Of a stretch of 64,000 bases of DNA, positions 1 to 11,931 are shown one piece after another. The position numbers were made by a program, and so were the translations under genes. Position 1 is the first letter of the stretch; each line of letters opens with the position of its first letter. The notes under the pieces were generated by a model. It was not told the origin of the DNA, ran no database searches, and saw nothing but the letters and a program-made list of their open reading frames with translations. The stretch comes from Oikopleura dioica (Eukaryota; Chordata; Appendicularia; Copelata; Oikopleuridae): positions 8,626,501 through 8,690,500 of the forward strand of contig OU015568.1 in NCBI GenBank assembly GCA_907165135.1. The letters are read 5' to 3'.

Positions 1-48
1 TCGATCTTTGGCCTTATATCTCGCTCAGCATTGAAAAAAAATGTTTTA

Positions 49-1480
49 TCAACATTGTAACCCAAGATAACCTGGTCTACTGAAGAATACCAGTGAGCTC
101 GAGAAAGAAAAAAAGATTGAGCTGAAAATTAGCATTACCTCCTCCAATCGGTGTAGAAATAGATTGCTCCAGTAATGTATGTTGAAAACATCATTCCCCA
201 GCCCATATAAATACACGGCCCGAATTCATAACTTTAATGAGTCCAAATCAATTTTCATTTTCTTTTCGATGATCTTGAGGGTTCATAGACTATGAATTAT
301 AGTGAGCTTGGACTAGTTTCCTGAATCGCTGATCTTTATGAGGATGTTCATATTCGTATAAAATATTCGATGCATACAATGACACGCATATTCCAAGCAT
401 CGTTCCCGTGGCAAAATTTAAGCATCCACAAAGAATACCTAGAGAGAATGTCTCAATCATGCGCTAGAAATCTCTAACTTACCGACTCTAGCTTTTCCTC
501 TCGGACTCATGTCCGCCCAGTTAGAGCAATCTCCTTGTATCAGCCCGAGAAACGCGGCAAGAGCAGAAGTGACAATTGACGCAACAGAAAACGTACTAAA
601 AACATGTGTTACCGAAGAAGTTCCGAAATCCCCAAGTGTCCCGACCTCTAAATTTTCAAAAAACGGTTCAAACGTGGAGCAGACTTACCGCATCACTTGA
701 ACCCAAGCAGGGAGCCCCAGGATAGACTTAGCGTAGAAATCGCACTAAAACCACAATTTACTCATTCCAGTTTGTAGCGCAGTAAAAACGATGCTTCTCA
801 AATATTTTTTCGAACATCCGAATTTCAAAAAAAAATCTATCATTACCTGAATACGAATGATACTGTTCATTGTACAGCGGAACCAAACCCCGTCAAGAAG
901 AAAGATACCCTTAATTTTTGTCAAATAAAAATCGCTATTCCCAAAATCAGAGTCTGACCTTGACATTGACATTAGCACCGGCTTGATCGTCCCTTCGCCA
1001 GCCGGGATAGAGGCAAATAACAACAGTGATAATACAGTTTGCAACAGAAAGAAAATAAGCAAGTATTGGCAGATAACGAAAGCTGAAGACGTCGTAGCGA
1101 TAAAGGTCGTAATACTTAAATATTCATCTTTGAGAAAACAAAACTTTTATTGATTCAGTAGTATATTACTGTCCGGAATATTCTGACTAGCTAAACTCTA
1201 GTTCAGGGTTAGGGTTATTTTACATAACTTTTATAATTCAAAACTTGATCTAAATTTTAGATTCTAAAACTAACAATTTTAGTCTTATTCTGTCAAGTTT
1301 TCTATCAAAAGACCGAGTCTCTCATAAATAAAAACTGTTGTTTTTTTCCTGAAATTTTCAGATTTTAGAAAATTTTCAGACTCAAAATCCATCACAAACA
1401 AAATTCTGCTCGTTTATTACCTTTTGCGCTGCTTCCTGCAGCGCCTTGGCCTCTTCTTCTTTATTTCTAACCCTTCCCAT
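49..1480 (-). CDS. claudin-family four-span membrane protein
   Basis: Seven exons (1421-1480, 847-1143, 689-744, 483-595, 321-438, 139-231, 49-97) join into 261 codons in phase. The first extracellular loop has the claudin signature: GVWFRC, a second Cys about 12 residues on, then LGLPAWVQVMR, matching the family's GLWxxC...C...LxLPxxLQxxR pattern. Four hydrophobic segments follow in claudin order, with a cytoplasmic turn PRGKAR between spans 2 and 3 and a short basic tail. Claudins form paracellular barriers at tight junctions in the plasma membrane. The N-terminus carries an unusual 20-residue charged extension (MGRVRNKEEEAKALQ), and its joining to exon 2 across a 277-nt intron is the least certain step. 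The intron at 232-320 must be GA-AG (CAG|GAAACT) to keep the fourth span; a read-through would stop after about 11 more residues. I infer family membership; the subtype cannot be named. Confidence 0.72.
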
Positions 1481-3299
1481 CGATCACATTCTCTGTTCAA
1501 AATTCTTCTCCATCCAAAACAATGATTTCCTCAATATCGTGAATATGTTGTTTCAATATCTCTCGAATTCAAATAACGCCGCTGCCAGTTGAGAAAGAAT
1601 CTGCGCCCAGTTGATTTGAGCAAATGTCACAACTCAGATTTTATGCAGTCTTCGCTCTACGGAATTTGTCGAAAATTATTTCTCTTTCTGGCTCTTTTCC
1701 AACGCAGATTTTTGAGAATAAAATTGTTGAACTTCAAGAGCGCTAGAATTTATACTTGTTGGTTTATTCTCAAATGACATCAGGGGCTACATCACGCGAC
1801 GTACGATTGTTATTGTCTTTTTAAAAAAGATCGAATGGCCTTGTAAAAAGCTGTCTATCTTGGCAACCGGATGGAGGCAACCCTGGGTCAAAGCTGGAAC
1901 TAGCCTCAACTAGATTAAAATATATATTTCTCAATCTCTTGTCTAACTGCACACCGATTTATACGGTATTTTATTAGATATAAAGTCGAAAAATTTGGCT
2001 TTCCAAATTATTGTAATAGAACACAGCTTGCCTAAAAATGAATTCAATGAAAAGTGAACGTAGAGTTCTTGTAAGATTGGATTAGCCAAACATTTGTGAC
2101 TAAATTCCGGATTGCTGATGCAGTATTTCAGCAGAAGAGATGCTCACTTTCAAGCTATTTGAATTTTAAAACTTATCAAAATTTGAAAATATAAATCGAA
2201 AACCATTTCTTTTCTTAAAAAAGTAGGGCTGAATGTCAATGTCTGCCATAAACCAGGTCAAAAGCGAACTGCTCTATTTACATTTGTTCTCAATGACGTA
2301 CTAAAGGATGTTTTAAAAGATTCTGCTTTGCTCAATAAAATCTTTATCGCATCGAACTATTTTGGAATATTTCAGGTCAACAGCGAAATTCCCAGTTTCC
2401 CTGCAATCTTCATCCGAATTTCCTGCTTCGAAAGAGTGAAGTAGATATTGCAATGTGAACTTTTTCTGTTCACCCTCTTTCGTTCTTAATCTTTCTCACG
2501 AGAGGACCCATGACAAGTTCGACAAACAGGAGCACGTTGAAAATCGCTGTCAAGCACTAAGGGTCAACTCAGCTTTCAAAGAAAATCAATGCAGCACATT
2601 TTGTGAGCGTTCGTTTTCTGTTTGTAAGCTGTCGGGCGGAGGTTTGTTAGTCTCTAAGAGAAGCGTGGTTTATATCACTGACCATGTCAAAAAGTAGAGG
2701 ATTTTACAAGTTGAGCTCTGTGAGATTTAACTACTCACGTTTTTTCGTTCCAAAAACGATCGTTGTTCCATAAAACTTCATCGAAGAAAAGCCTCTTTCG
2801 CGGAAGAAAATCTTTGTTGAAATAGCTTCCCACGTTCGGGCCCTTCCTTGATGACCGCGAAAAATTCTAGCGCCTGAAATGAACACGTATTGCCGATAAG
2901 CTGGCAACTTTGATAACGATAAGCTAACGGACTTCCGACATTCCATAAGTGCCATTCCGTCATTTTCCCACTTTGACGACCCAAATTCTTTTCCACGAAA
3001 ATCACCTTATTCAGAAATAATTTTTTTCGGCATTTTTGTTTTGCCACATGGTCTTTCCTGGAAAAGAAAATGATACAGTATCATTCAGTCTGAAATCAAG
3101 GAGGACTAATCAACTAAAAATCATTGAAAATTGGAAGACCCTTATTTCTCTAGAATGCTAATTTTCCTTCAGCCGATTTTAGTTGTTTTTCATTTCAGGT
3201 CAAGACCTCCAACGGTCCGTTCTCCCCGTAACAGAGGTAAGTTTGGTTATAATTTTCTTCTCATTACTTTCTTTCGTCCAGTCGTCTGAATAATAAAGA
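1481..3299. other. intergenic region, no supported gene
   Basis: The stretch is AT-rich. The few open frames (for example around 2455-2697 on plus and 2731-3047 on minus) lack recognisable motifs and consistent splice junctions. A 5' untranslated exon of the next plus-strand gene is likely near 3200-3237: an acceptor-like tract precedes 3200, and a GTAAG donor at about 3237 is followed by an acceptor CCAG about 15 bases before the ATG region. Confidence 0.4.
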
Positions 3300-4403
3300 A
3301 TGGGAAAGATATCGTTGCTTCAAGCTCCAACATTGGAAATTACTTGTGATGATGATGATATGTTTCTCGGCGATTACGATTCGGATGGCTTTTCCGATGA
3401 CGACAATGAGTACGATGATGAAGAAGAGGATCTTTTAGACGATAAACAGGTGACCTGGCTTTTTACTCGTGAAAAGTAAAGTTTATTTTTTAGTTGAAAA
3501 GAGAGTTTATCTTTTACTGGATGATAATTGTCCCTTTGGGGCTAGCTTTAATCGTGTTCATTTGTGTGGTGCCTTGGCTTACTCAAACCAGTATTGTCAT
3601 GGTAAGAGTCCTTTCAAACTCATTGTTAGGAGTGATTTAGGTACCATGTTGCATATGTGATGACGATTTCAAACTACAGCTGCATGAATACAATGAAGAT
3701 GATAAGGTAGGCCTCGAACATAATTTCCAACATCCCAATTTTTTCCTAACAGACAAGTATCGAAGACTTCATCGCAGCAAATACAGGCAAAGTCAACATA
3801 GAAGGATCAAATAAAACTAAACTCGAGCCTCCTCATCAATCTCTTTGCCTAAGTACTACGAATTTTGGAAGATTTTTGAAAACTATCGACATTTTCAGAG
3901 GTCGCAGCGCAGTATTTCATCCCAGCCTATTATCGAACTCTCCACTCCGAAAATCTGAACCAAACCGAAGCTCAAAGTTTAATGGGACAAAGGTACGTTT
4001 CAGATAGTAACTGGTTCTTAAATCAATTCTAGAGAAGTGTGCCCATCAAACAGGTTCGAAAATTTGCGACTCATCGAGCAAGATGCCAGCGTTGATGAAC
4101 CTAACAACTGGAGAGTTTACGACATCACGTCGAATACGCTTTACAAAGAGATTCTTGCTGGCGACGATTTCTCAAGTCAAACATGTACTCAGGAACGTTC
4201 ACCAAATTTAGCCCGTTCTAGACAATTTTTTGTGAACAAAATTTTGTTATTTCATTTGGAAGTTTTTTGTGAACGGTTAGGATTTTTCTTACAACTCCGA
4301 TTGCTCGGTCGAGTACGACCGAATGACAAAGATGATCGACGGAGAAGAGCATCTTATCCGATCTGAAGGCAACTCCACGACCTTGAATCTTTACTGCAAC
4401 TAA
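3300..4403 (+). CDS. unrecognised acidic single-span membrane protein
   Basis: Seven exons (3300-3449, 3494-3601, 3641-3706, 3753-3852, 3899-3992, 4033-4192, 4281-4403) give 266 codons in phase. The first ~50 residues are very acidic (runs of D/E such as DDDNEYDDEEED). A single hydrophobic span follows at about residues 57-80 (IIVPLGLALIVFICVVPWL). The rest has scattered cysteines and NxS/T sites (for example NKT, NQT, NST), so a type II topology with an extracellular C-terminal domain is likely. The last junction is a probable GA-AG intron (4193-4280). Reading through it instead gives a frame ending at 4366 with an implausible basic, hydrophobic tail. I do not recognise the family. A polyadenylation signal lies at 4418-4423. 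Confidence 0.6.
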
Positions 4404-4417
4404 TAATTTTTATATGA

Positions 4418-4423
4418 AATAAA
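4418..4423 (+). terminator. AATAAA polyadenylation signal
   Basis: An AATAAA hexamer lies 15 bases after the stop of the acidic membrane-protein gene, in AT-rich sequence. Confidence 0.55.
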
Positions 4424-4623
4424 CTACTATTTATTTAAATTCCGACGTTATTATTGCTTGTTTTTTTCAAAGAAAGAAATATCGACAGCTAACTACTTGG
4501 CGTCAGAAAGCCCAGATTATTTAGATTGAAGTAATTAAGAAGGCAAGGTGCACTTGATCGTTTCGTAGGAGGCATCGTGTGGGCACTTACAATCATCCAC
4601 CTGAAATCTCCCTCCGGCAGGGA

Positions 4624-4629
4624 TATAAG
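4624..4629 (+). promoter_or_regulatory. possible TATA element of the serpin gene
   Basis: TATAAG sits 66 bases before the serpin start codon, after a GC-richer stretch, at a sensible distance for a core promoter. The evidence is position and motif only. Confidence 0.3.
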
Positions 4630-4694
4630 TTGAGTGTCTACGTTAAATCTAGTCATTCAAATAACCAGAAAAACGAGAGAGACTTCCGAAAAAA

Positions 4695-5903
4695 ATGAAA
4701 CTTTCCGGACTTCTCATCCCACTCGCCAATCCCTGCAGCGCTTTTCCCAGCGGAAATCCACTTTTCGCCGAAGTAGAAGCCGTAAAACAAAGAGTTACCG
4801 ACATCTCTAGTTATCTTCTTTCAAACACAGATTTCTCCAAAAACATCGCCGTATCGCCAGTAAATATTTTCAGTGCAATCAAAGTTCTCCAGAAATCAAC
4901 TTCTGGTCCAGCACGAGAAGAGCTCGAGGAAGCATTTGGAAACGAAGATGCTCAGCGGTTTGAAAATCAAATCACCAAATACGCTGGAGACTTGTATGAG
5001 CTGGGAATGGCAAATAAAATCTTCTACCGACCGATCAATGGTTCAGAACCTTCCACAGAAATTGGGCAAATATCTGAAACATTCGATTTCAAAAATCCTC
5101 TTCAAAATCCATCCAAGATCAATGATTTCATTGACGAACAAACAAAAGGAAAGATTCCACAAGCTTTTCCAAAGCCAATCGACCCTGATACATTCTTCCT
5201 GCTCATTTCTACCCTTTACTTCAAAGCAAGCTGGACTTCTTCCTTCAGTCCAACCACCATTTGTTGGAAAATGAACGAGGGACCATGCGAGGAGCGAGAT
5301 GGATTCGTCGGGACCGACCACTTCAACATGTTCTACGATTGGGATGCGAAGAAACCATTCAGAGTGCTTGACCTTCCCCTTGCTTTGCTAAAAGATGATG
5401 ACAGATTCGCTCCTGACCAGAAAACCTTCTCGGCTCTTCAAATCTGGATGCCGGACAAAGTTCTTCAGACCGAAAGCGACCACAAAGAGTTTCTCGAGCT
5501 AATGAACAGAGAAAGCCAATCAGTTGTGAAGAAGATGAGATTGGGCCGCGCCAGATTGTTCATGCCAAAATTTTCGATTTCGACCGAGCTTGAATTGAAA
5601 ACCATGCTTTACGATAAGAACTGCACTTCGATCATGAACCCCGGTCAACATTTGGAGCCAATTTATGGCGATAACGACCCAACTACATCTTTGAACGAAG
5701 CGAAGCACATTGTCCAATTCGACGTCGATGAAAACGGAGTTGAAGGAGCTGCTGTTACCGCATTCTCAATGATGTACCGATCTTTCCCGATGCCAGTCAA
5801 AATTGACCGACCATTCTACTTCCGCCTCATTCTCAAAACCGAGGACGCCAATTTGCCTGAATATGGCGCCCCAATTTTCTCCGGAAGAGTCGTCAATCCT
5901 TAG
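4695..5903 (+). CDS. serpin, inhibitory type, predicted P1 Arg
   Basis: A single uninterrupted 402-residue frame covers a full serpin (family norm about 350-420). Near the N-terminus is NIAVSPVNIFSAI, the helix B serpin motif. The hinge DENGVEGAAVTAF has the small residues needed for loop insertion, so the protein is expected to be inhibitory. Aligning the hinge Glu and the downstream VKxxRPF places P1-P1' at Arg362-Ser363 (RS at 5778-5783), which predicts inhibition of trypsin-like proteases. The first ~17 residues look like a weak signal peptide, so secretion is likely but not certain. The gene has no introns although its neighbours have many, which could mean retroposition or intron loss. 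An AATAAA follows at 6014. Confidence 0.92.
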   Translation: MKLSGLLIPLANPCSAFPSGNPLFAEVEAVKQRVTDISSYLLSNTDFSKNIAVSPVNIFSAIKVLQKSTSGPAREELEEAFGNEDAQRFENQITKYAGDLYELGMANKIFYRPINGSEPSTEIGQISETFDFKNPLQNPSKINDFIDEQTKGKIPQAFPKPIDPDTFFLLISTLYFKASWTSSFSPTTICWKMNEGPCEERDGFVGTDHFNMFYDWDAKKPFRVLDLPLALLKDDDRFAPDQKTFSALQIWMPDKVLQTESDHKEFLELMNRESQSVVKKMRLGRARLFMPKFSISTELELKTMLYDKNCTSIMNPGQHLEPIYGDNDPTTSLNEAKHIVQFDVDENGVEGAAVTAFSMMYRSFPMPVKIDRPFYFRLILKTEDANLPEYGAPIFSGRVVNP

Positions 5904-6013
5904 TCTAAGGACCTTAGATTAGCCTCCAATTCTCCAATTTTACTCGGAAGAGTCGATGATCTCCTAATTATTCCTTCAAAAAATGAAATCTTCCTCTAAA
6001 TGCCTGCCCACTG

Positions 6014-6019
6014 AATAAA
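6014..6019 (+). terminator. AATAAA polyadenylation signal of the serpin
   Basis: This AATAAA lies 110 bases after the serpin stop, just before the convergent DNAJB13 3' end. Confidence 0.55.
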
Positions 6020-6104
6020 AAATTGAACAAAATGTTGATTTTTGTTATGAAAATATATTTTAGCATGTAAACAGATATTTATATTATAAAAAGCGGTTAA
6101 TTAG

Positions 6105-7294
6105 CTAATTGAGCTGGTGGTTCTTCGAGAGGAGGGCGTCTTTGATCAGCGCTTTTTCGGGTGGAGAGAGCTTCTCGGGGAAGATGATGTCGAACTCGAT
6201 AATGAGGTTGCCGGTTTTGCCGTCCTCGCCCGTGATTGGCATTCCTTCGCCGAAGACTGTCTTTGTATACGTCTGGTGAACTAGAAGAAGGATAGATACG
6301 TCGATTTATGGCAAGACTTACCGATATCATTTATAGGGATAGTGAGTAGTCGACCGTCAAGAGTGGCAACTTCCACGGCGCATCCGACAAGTGCCTGGCC
6401 AAGTGGAATCTTCGCTTTATAGACCAAGTCGTCTCCTCGTCGCTGGAAAAGAGCATGTTCTCGTTCTCTCAGAATGTAAACTGAAAAATTGATGCTATTA
6501 TATCTTGGAGGAAGAACGTACCCATATCAGCAGGAATAGTATTTGGTCCTTGATCTCCTTCTTCTTTGAAAGTGACTCTGGTTCCAGCTTTCCAGCCGCG
6601 CTTGACTCTGATTGAAAGAATTTTGTCGCGTACAGATGATGTGTGTCCATCCTAAACGAATTCAGCGTATAATTCGACTTGTGGTCCCTTACCTCATTCA
6701 TCACGTGTCTCGATATTTTCATTTTCTTATCGCAGCCGAGGTAAAGTTCCTCTAGCGTCAGATAAAGCTCGCGTTTAATTGCTGGATCTTGAATTTTTCC
6801 ACCGAAAGTTCCTTTTTTAGCATCGGGCACCTGAAATTTTAGGAATGAATGAACAGAAAACTAAAGATAGACTTACGGCAAAATCGGCGAAAGGGTTGTC
6901 AGTGCCGAAAAACGCCTTGAAGACCTTGTTAGCATCACCGTGGAAGATGTATCCTTTCGACCAGCCACCATTTGACTAGAAATGATTCAGGGGAGCTCTA
7001 AAACTGAGGAAATTACCTGTGGGAGTCCCTTTTTCAAGCCTTCTTCGCCAAACTGATCAAAAATAGCTCTCAAATCTTGCTGTCTCAATACTTCGTATGC
7101 CTCTGCCACTCGAGCGAATAATTCTAGCAAAAGATCAGCAACGAACATTTATTTCGATAATTACCGTCTTGGCTCTTTCCATCTTTGTTCTTGTCCGGGT
7201 GAAGCTTTAGCGCCAATCTGCGGTACGCCGAGTGAATGTCCGAGAGTTGCGCGGAACGCGGCACATTTAAAATTGCGTAGTAATCGAGGCCCAT
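6105..7294 (-). CDS. DNAJB13: DnaJ homolog subfamily B member 13, axonemal co-chaperone
   Basis: Seven exons (7165-7294, 7017-7123, 6877-6975, 6693-6830, 6522-6651, 6322-6480, 6105-6280) encode 312 residues, close to the vertebrate length of about 316. The order is an N-terminal J domain ([15 protein letters not shown]), a short linker with no long G/F stretch, then two C-terminal substrate-binding domains. [32 protein letters not shown] and [11 protein letters not shown] match DNAJB13 better than DNAJB1/4/5. DNAJB13 is a radial-spoke component of motile cilia and sperm flagella. All but one of the six introns are 41 nt. The J domain keeps HPD, which as I recall is changed in mammalian DNAJB13. 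It is convergent with the serpin. Confidence 0.9.
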
Positions 7295-7652
7295 TTTTTT
7301 CGTAAACTGATTATCTGATTCTCTGCTGCTTTATTTTCAGGAAAATAAGGGATGTTCTAGAGATTGCTTTGCGAAAATTAAAAAAATTCACAAAAACGCG
7401 TTTTGTTTGGTATCTTAGTAAGTCTTTTTGTGTTGCTAGGGAGAATGAGCGCGATCTGCGCACACTGCCTTCGATTTTTTTCTTTGATTAATTGAGAATT
7501 TTGAATAAGGGAAAGGTTTTCAGCGAAAACTCTTCTTTGACTTTGTTTTGAAGGTCGAATAATTTATTAATAGTTTATCCTTATTTGAGAATGAAGTAAA
7601 TATGACGTAGAACTTTTTATGAACAGTTTTTGAATGAGAATGAATTTTGTTT
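7295..7652. other. gap between VPS15 3' end and DNAJB13 5' end
   Basis: About 360 bases lie between two minus-strand genes. They hold a possible VPS15 polyadenylation hexamer on the minus strand (7563-7568) and presumably the DNAJB13 promoter. I see no coding signal. Confidence 0.4.
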
Positions 7653-10600
7653 TTATTTCCACAATTTTATGCAGCCATCGCGGGAAGCTGATGCCAGAAG
7701 TTTGTCGCCCGTTTGACTCTGAACATATGATGAGATCTTGATGATAGACTTTCTTTACCTTTGAAATGTACTGTAATGAAGAAATGACATCCCAGTGACC
7801 CGGTGGTGGACCGATCAGTCCCCAGTCTGATTCTTCTAGCGCTACTTGGACGATGTTATCCCTGTTTTCTTCTATCAGTTCGATTCCTTCGAGCTTTCTC
7901 TCGGAATATGTGACATCGTAGCGATGGCCCTCCGCTTGAGAACTGGCCGAATTAACCACCATTCTTGATTTCTTGGCATCGGCAAGATTCCACCCACGAA
8001 TTCGCATATCACTACCACCGGTGAAAAGAACCCCGCCGCTTGGAGAAAAGACCATGGAAGTTGCAGAGTAACCGCTGTGCACTGTAGTGGTTAAAGGAGG
8101 GATACCCTAAATGGAATTCTGTAGACATGATACTTCTGTAGCTTATTACCTTGGCGGACCAAAATGCTTTTTGCCTGAATCCAGAGTTCAAGCTCCAAAT
8201 GCCGACATCGTTATTCATATCGATGCTAATAGCCACTTCACACTGTGTCCCAGGTACTGGAAGAATCTTCTGAATCTTCCTCTCTGCCGCTTGAAAGTTG
8301 ATCACTCTCAGTTGATACCTCAAGTCCCACACAACGACAGATCCTCGAGCAGTCGCTGCAGCAAGCCATTGTTGTCGCTTATCGGAACAAATTGAAGTCA
8401 AGCCACCAAGACGCACGTCATGTTCGAGCTCGTACGACTGAGATACTGTATGTTTACTCCTCGGGTCGAGCGACAAGATCTGTCCGGCAGAGGTGGCCGC
8501 AAAAATCTGCCCCTTGTCCGATTGCGTCGTGCAAAGATCAGTGACGATTCCATATTTCGCGTCAATGACTTTATTCCATAGAGGAGTCTTGAACATTTCA
8601 ATGTCTGAGTAGCAAATACTGCCGGTCGATAAAGAGTCTGGCTTTTCTTTCTGCGCGACTATGGCGATTTTAGAATTGTCGCAAAATTGGACTCTTTTGA
8701 TCGCCATTTCGGAGTCCGGGCGCCACTGGTTCTTCGATTTCAACGCTTCAGAAGGATTGGAATAATTCCAGAATTGATCGATCGACCACGTTTTTACAAA
8801 GCCGTCGTTTCCAGCTGAACACATGAATGAACACTTTGGATTGACAGTGATTTCGTTAATGGAGCCGGTATGCTCCTGGATGTGCCCAACAAGACGACCT
8901 TGTGGAAGCCACTGGTCGTTTGAACTTCCATCAAAACCGTCGAAATTCTCGTCAGAAACGTCCAATAGATCTTCCTCAAACTGATCTCTGATTTCCTTTC
9001 GCTTCTCGTACACGATTTCTCGTAGAGCAATCTTCGAGTTCGAATAGCGTTTAATCACTTTTGTGCCTTCTTTCTTTATTTCTTCCTTCTTTGGCAAGTT
9101 ATGTTCGAAGTAAGAGGTTGCCCAGAGGATTTTCTTGTCGAGGACGTTCTTTTCTTTCTCATTTTTACTCAGCTCGACTTTCAAATGGGCGACATTTCTG
9201 ATCTTCCCGGAGCCCATGCTTCGAGATGGTCTTCGTTGTCGCTCTCCTTCGACTTCGTCCAGATAAATGACGCCAGAAGTCGTTTTCATCGGCGTTCGAG
9301 CTTGATTTTTCAGGTGACGGGTTTCGAGCAAGGTTGACATAAGTTCAAGCGCTTCTCGATCAGTCCCTGTCATCGGAATCTGATTCAATCGGCTGAGGAG
9401 ACTTGCGAATTTTCTTCTCTTTTGACCGAGTTCCCAGGAGCTCGAAGAGTTCGATGTGTCCTTGAGAAATTCATCCAGAGCTTCGGAATTGACGAGATCT
9501 TCCAGCTCATCTAGCTCGTGATGAGGATAGTCTCTTAGAAGCTTTATCAACTCTCTTGAGAATGAACTGGATATTATTTGCTCGTAAACAAGTCTTGATA
9601 GAGGTGGACGAAGGAACGTCAAGAACGTCTGAAGGGAATTCAACGCTGCGTGATTTTTCTTTTTCAAAAACTTCGAAATGACTGGAACCAGTTTAACCAT
9701 CTTCTCTGCTGTATTCATAATCTGACCAAGAGTGACGAAGAATCGGGCAGCTGTGAGCATAATTGCCGAGTTTGGATGAAGAAGAAAAGGAGTCACGCGA
9801 TGAGCAACATCAAGAGTAAGGCTTTTCGACATGAGTCCAGCTTCTACCAAACAGGTGAAGCATTTCAAAGCGGCGAGGATGACTGGATCTTCGGAATCGG
9901 TGAGGCCTTCTTGAATCGGCCCACGGAGAACGTCGACTAAATCGCCGGAGAGTCCGATCGACTATTTCAGGTTTGATTTTTTATTCAATTTATCTTTTTT
10001 GAAATGTAATTAAACCTTTTCCTTCAATACTTTTGGCAGAGAATTGTACATTTCCGCTCTGAGCATCCAGGAATGATTTTTATTCAAATAGGTAATCATG
10101 TGCTTCAAAATTGTATCTCCGATATTCGTTGCGCCCAACACTTCGGCAAGCTCTATCACCGAACTGTGAAGGAACTCCCGGTTGATTTCGGCGGAATCGT
10201 CCGTCATGACATTTGTAACGCAATCGTTGATGACGGTTCTTACGGTTTCAGAGACATGATCATCTTCGCATCGCTTCGAGAGAAGGTAGCAAAAGCGGCC
10301 AAACGTTCCGATGTATTTTGCATAAACACGCTTCACATGAAACATGTCATCGTTGGCGAGATCTTTCAAGTCCTAAAATTATTTTTTGAGGTTCAGAAGT
10401 TGACTTTTTTAGTTACCTTCAATAAATATTCTGCGTTTTGTTCGCAAATTTGTTCACTCAGTCCGGCAGTATCCAAGTTCAAAACTATCTGATGCAAGGC
10501 AGTCAAAGAAGCAGCTCTCAATCTCGAGTCGCTTTCTCTTGTAAATTTCAATAGAGTTGGCATGATTCTCTCCAAAACAATCACACAGTCGAGTTTCGTC

Positions 10601-11851
10601 GACATTTGCACCAGAATATCGAATCCATCGAACCAAGACTGGTGAAAATCACAGCTGCGGATGGCGGAAAGGATGAGATTGAGAGGGATGACGAGTGTTT
10701 CCCGGGAAAGCTTTGAGAGAAAATCTTTCAGGTCGGTTTTCAGGCGGCGAATGACATCGTCTCCTCGCGTTCCTAGAATTCTTTCGTGCTTGAGGATTGA
10801 GATAAAGTTTACCTTTTGACTGATGTTTCTCCCTGTCTTTATAGGCCGTCATTTTCTTGAACAAGAATCCATTAAAACTGGCGGGAAAGATGTCTGAAAA
10901 CAACAAATCCTGCGCTGTTGGTCGATCATTTGGGCATCTCTTGATCATCGACTGGACCATCTCCCTGTAGCCATCTGGGATGTTTGATAGATTCGGCGCT
11001 TTTCCTTCCACAAATGAAAGGAGATCCCCGTATGAAAAGAGGGGATTCCCGTCTTGGAAGATTTCAGCAATGATGCAACCAGCAGAAAAGATGTCCATTT
11101 CAGCGGTTATCTCGTTTCTAATTAATTGATGCGATAGTTTCAATCGGAAATTCAAACCTTTCAGAACACGCATTGTCTTTTGTTAAAAACCTCTCCGGTG
11201 CTAGACACGCTGCTCTTCTTCTCGAGGTGTCGAAAAAGTAAGTGAAGTCGGCTGGATTATCTACAGGCAAGTTACAAGGCTTGAAATGGGCAAAGTCCGC
11301 CAAAACAAGCCAGTCGTCTTGGGTCAGTAGAACATTTTCGCACTTCAAATCGCCGTGAACGATGTTTTTCGAGTGGATATTCGCGAGAGCGTTTATCAGC
11401 TGATACGTGATCCAACTTTTTTCTTCCATCGTCAGAAATGGTCGCATGGAGAGACGATCGTAGAGCGATCGAGACATATGCTTGAAATTTTTGATGAAAA
11501 ATCGAAATCTGATTTTCTTACCTGTCTGATGAGAAACCCAACATGTTCCGTTGAAAGCACCAGTGCCCACGGCAAGCAGTTAGTAAACTCGTCGAGCTCT
11601 TTGGCCACTTCTCTGATCTTCTCTCCATATTGTTCCAGGTCGACATCTTGTTTCTCTGGCGCGACGAATATCTTTACTACGATTTCTCTCTCCACCTCGT
11701 GCTCAAGCTTCGCAACTTTCATAAATCGGGTCGAGCCCATGTGACTCTTGATTGAGCATTTCGACCAAATCACATTTGGAAGGTAGTGTTGGAGATAATG
11801 CTCGATCGGTTGAGTTTGGGAAGGAGAAAGGCCCGTTAGTTGATTTCCCAT
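7653..11851 (-). CDS. PIK3R4: VPS15 / PI3-kinase regulatory subunit 4
   Basis: Eight exons (11522-11851, 11158-11480, 10813-11117, 10417-10772, 10016-10372, 8150-9961, 7759-8106, 7653-7718) join into 1298 residues (human about 1358). It starts MGNQLTGLSPSQ, with the myristoylation glycine and the hallmark VPS15 N-terminus. The protein-kinase-like domain has HGDLKCENVLL and an ADFAHF replacing DFG, as in the family. DNPADFTYFFDTSRRR is a near-diagnostic block. HEAT-type helices occupy the middle, and the C-terminus is a WD40 propeller ending in SASRDGCIKLWK. VPS15 scaffolds the VPS34-Beclin class III PI3-kinase that makes PI3P on endosomes and autophagosomes. Introns are 40-54 nt. The start lies only 80 bases from the end of the methyltransferase gene. 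Confidence 0.95.
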
Positions 11852-11931
11852 TTTTTTACAAAAGATTCAATTTCATTATCTAAAGAATGCAAAGTGAAAG
11901 AAATAATTAAGAATAAAATTGTATTGCAAAG

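Noticed and set aside
2731-3047. Overlapping minus-strand frames of 74-89 codons
   Set aside because: No ATG context, family motif or consistent splice junctions could be found.
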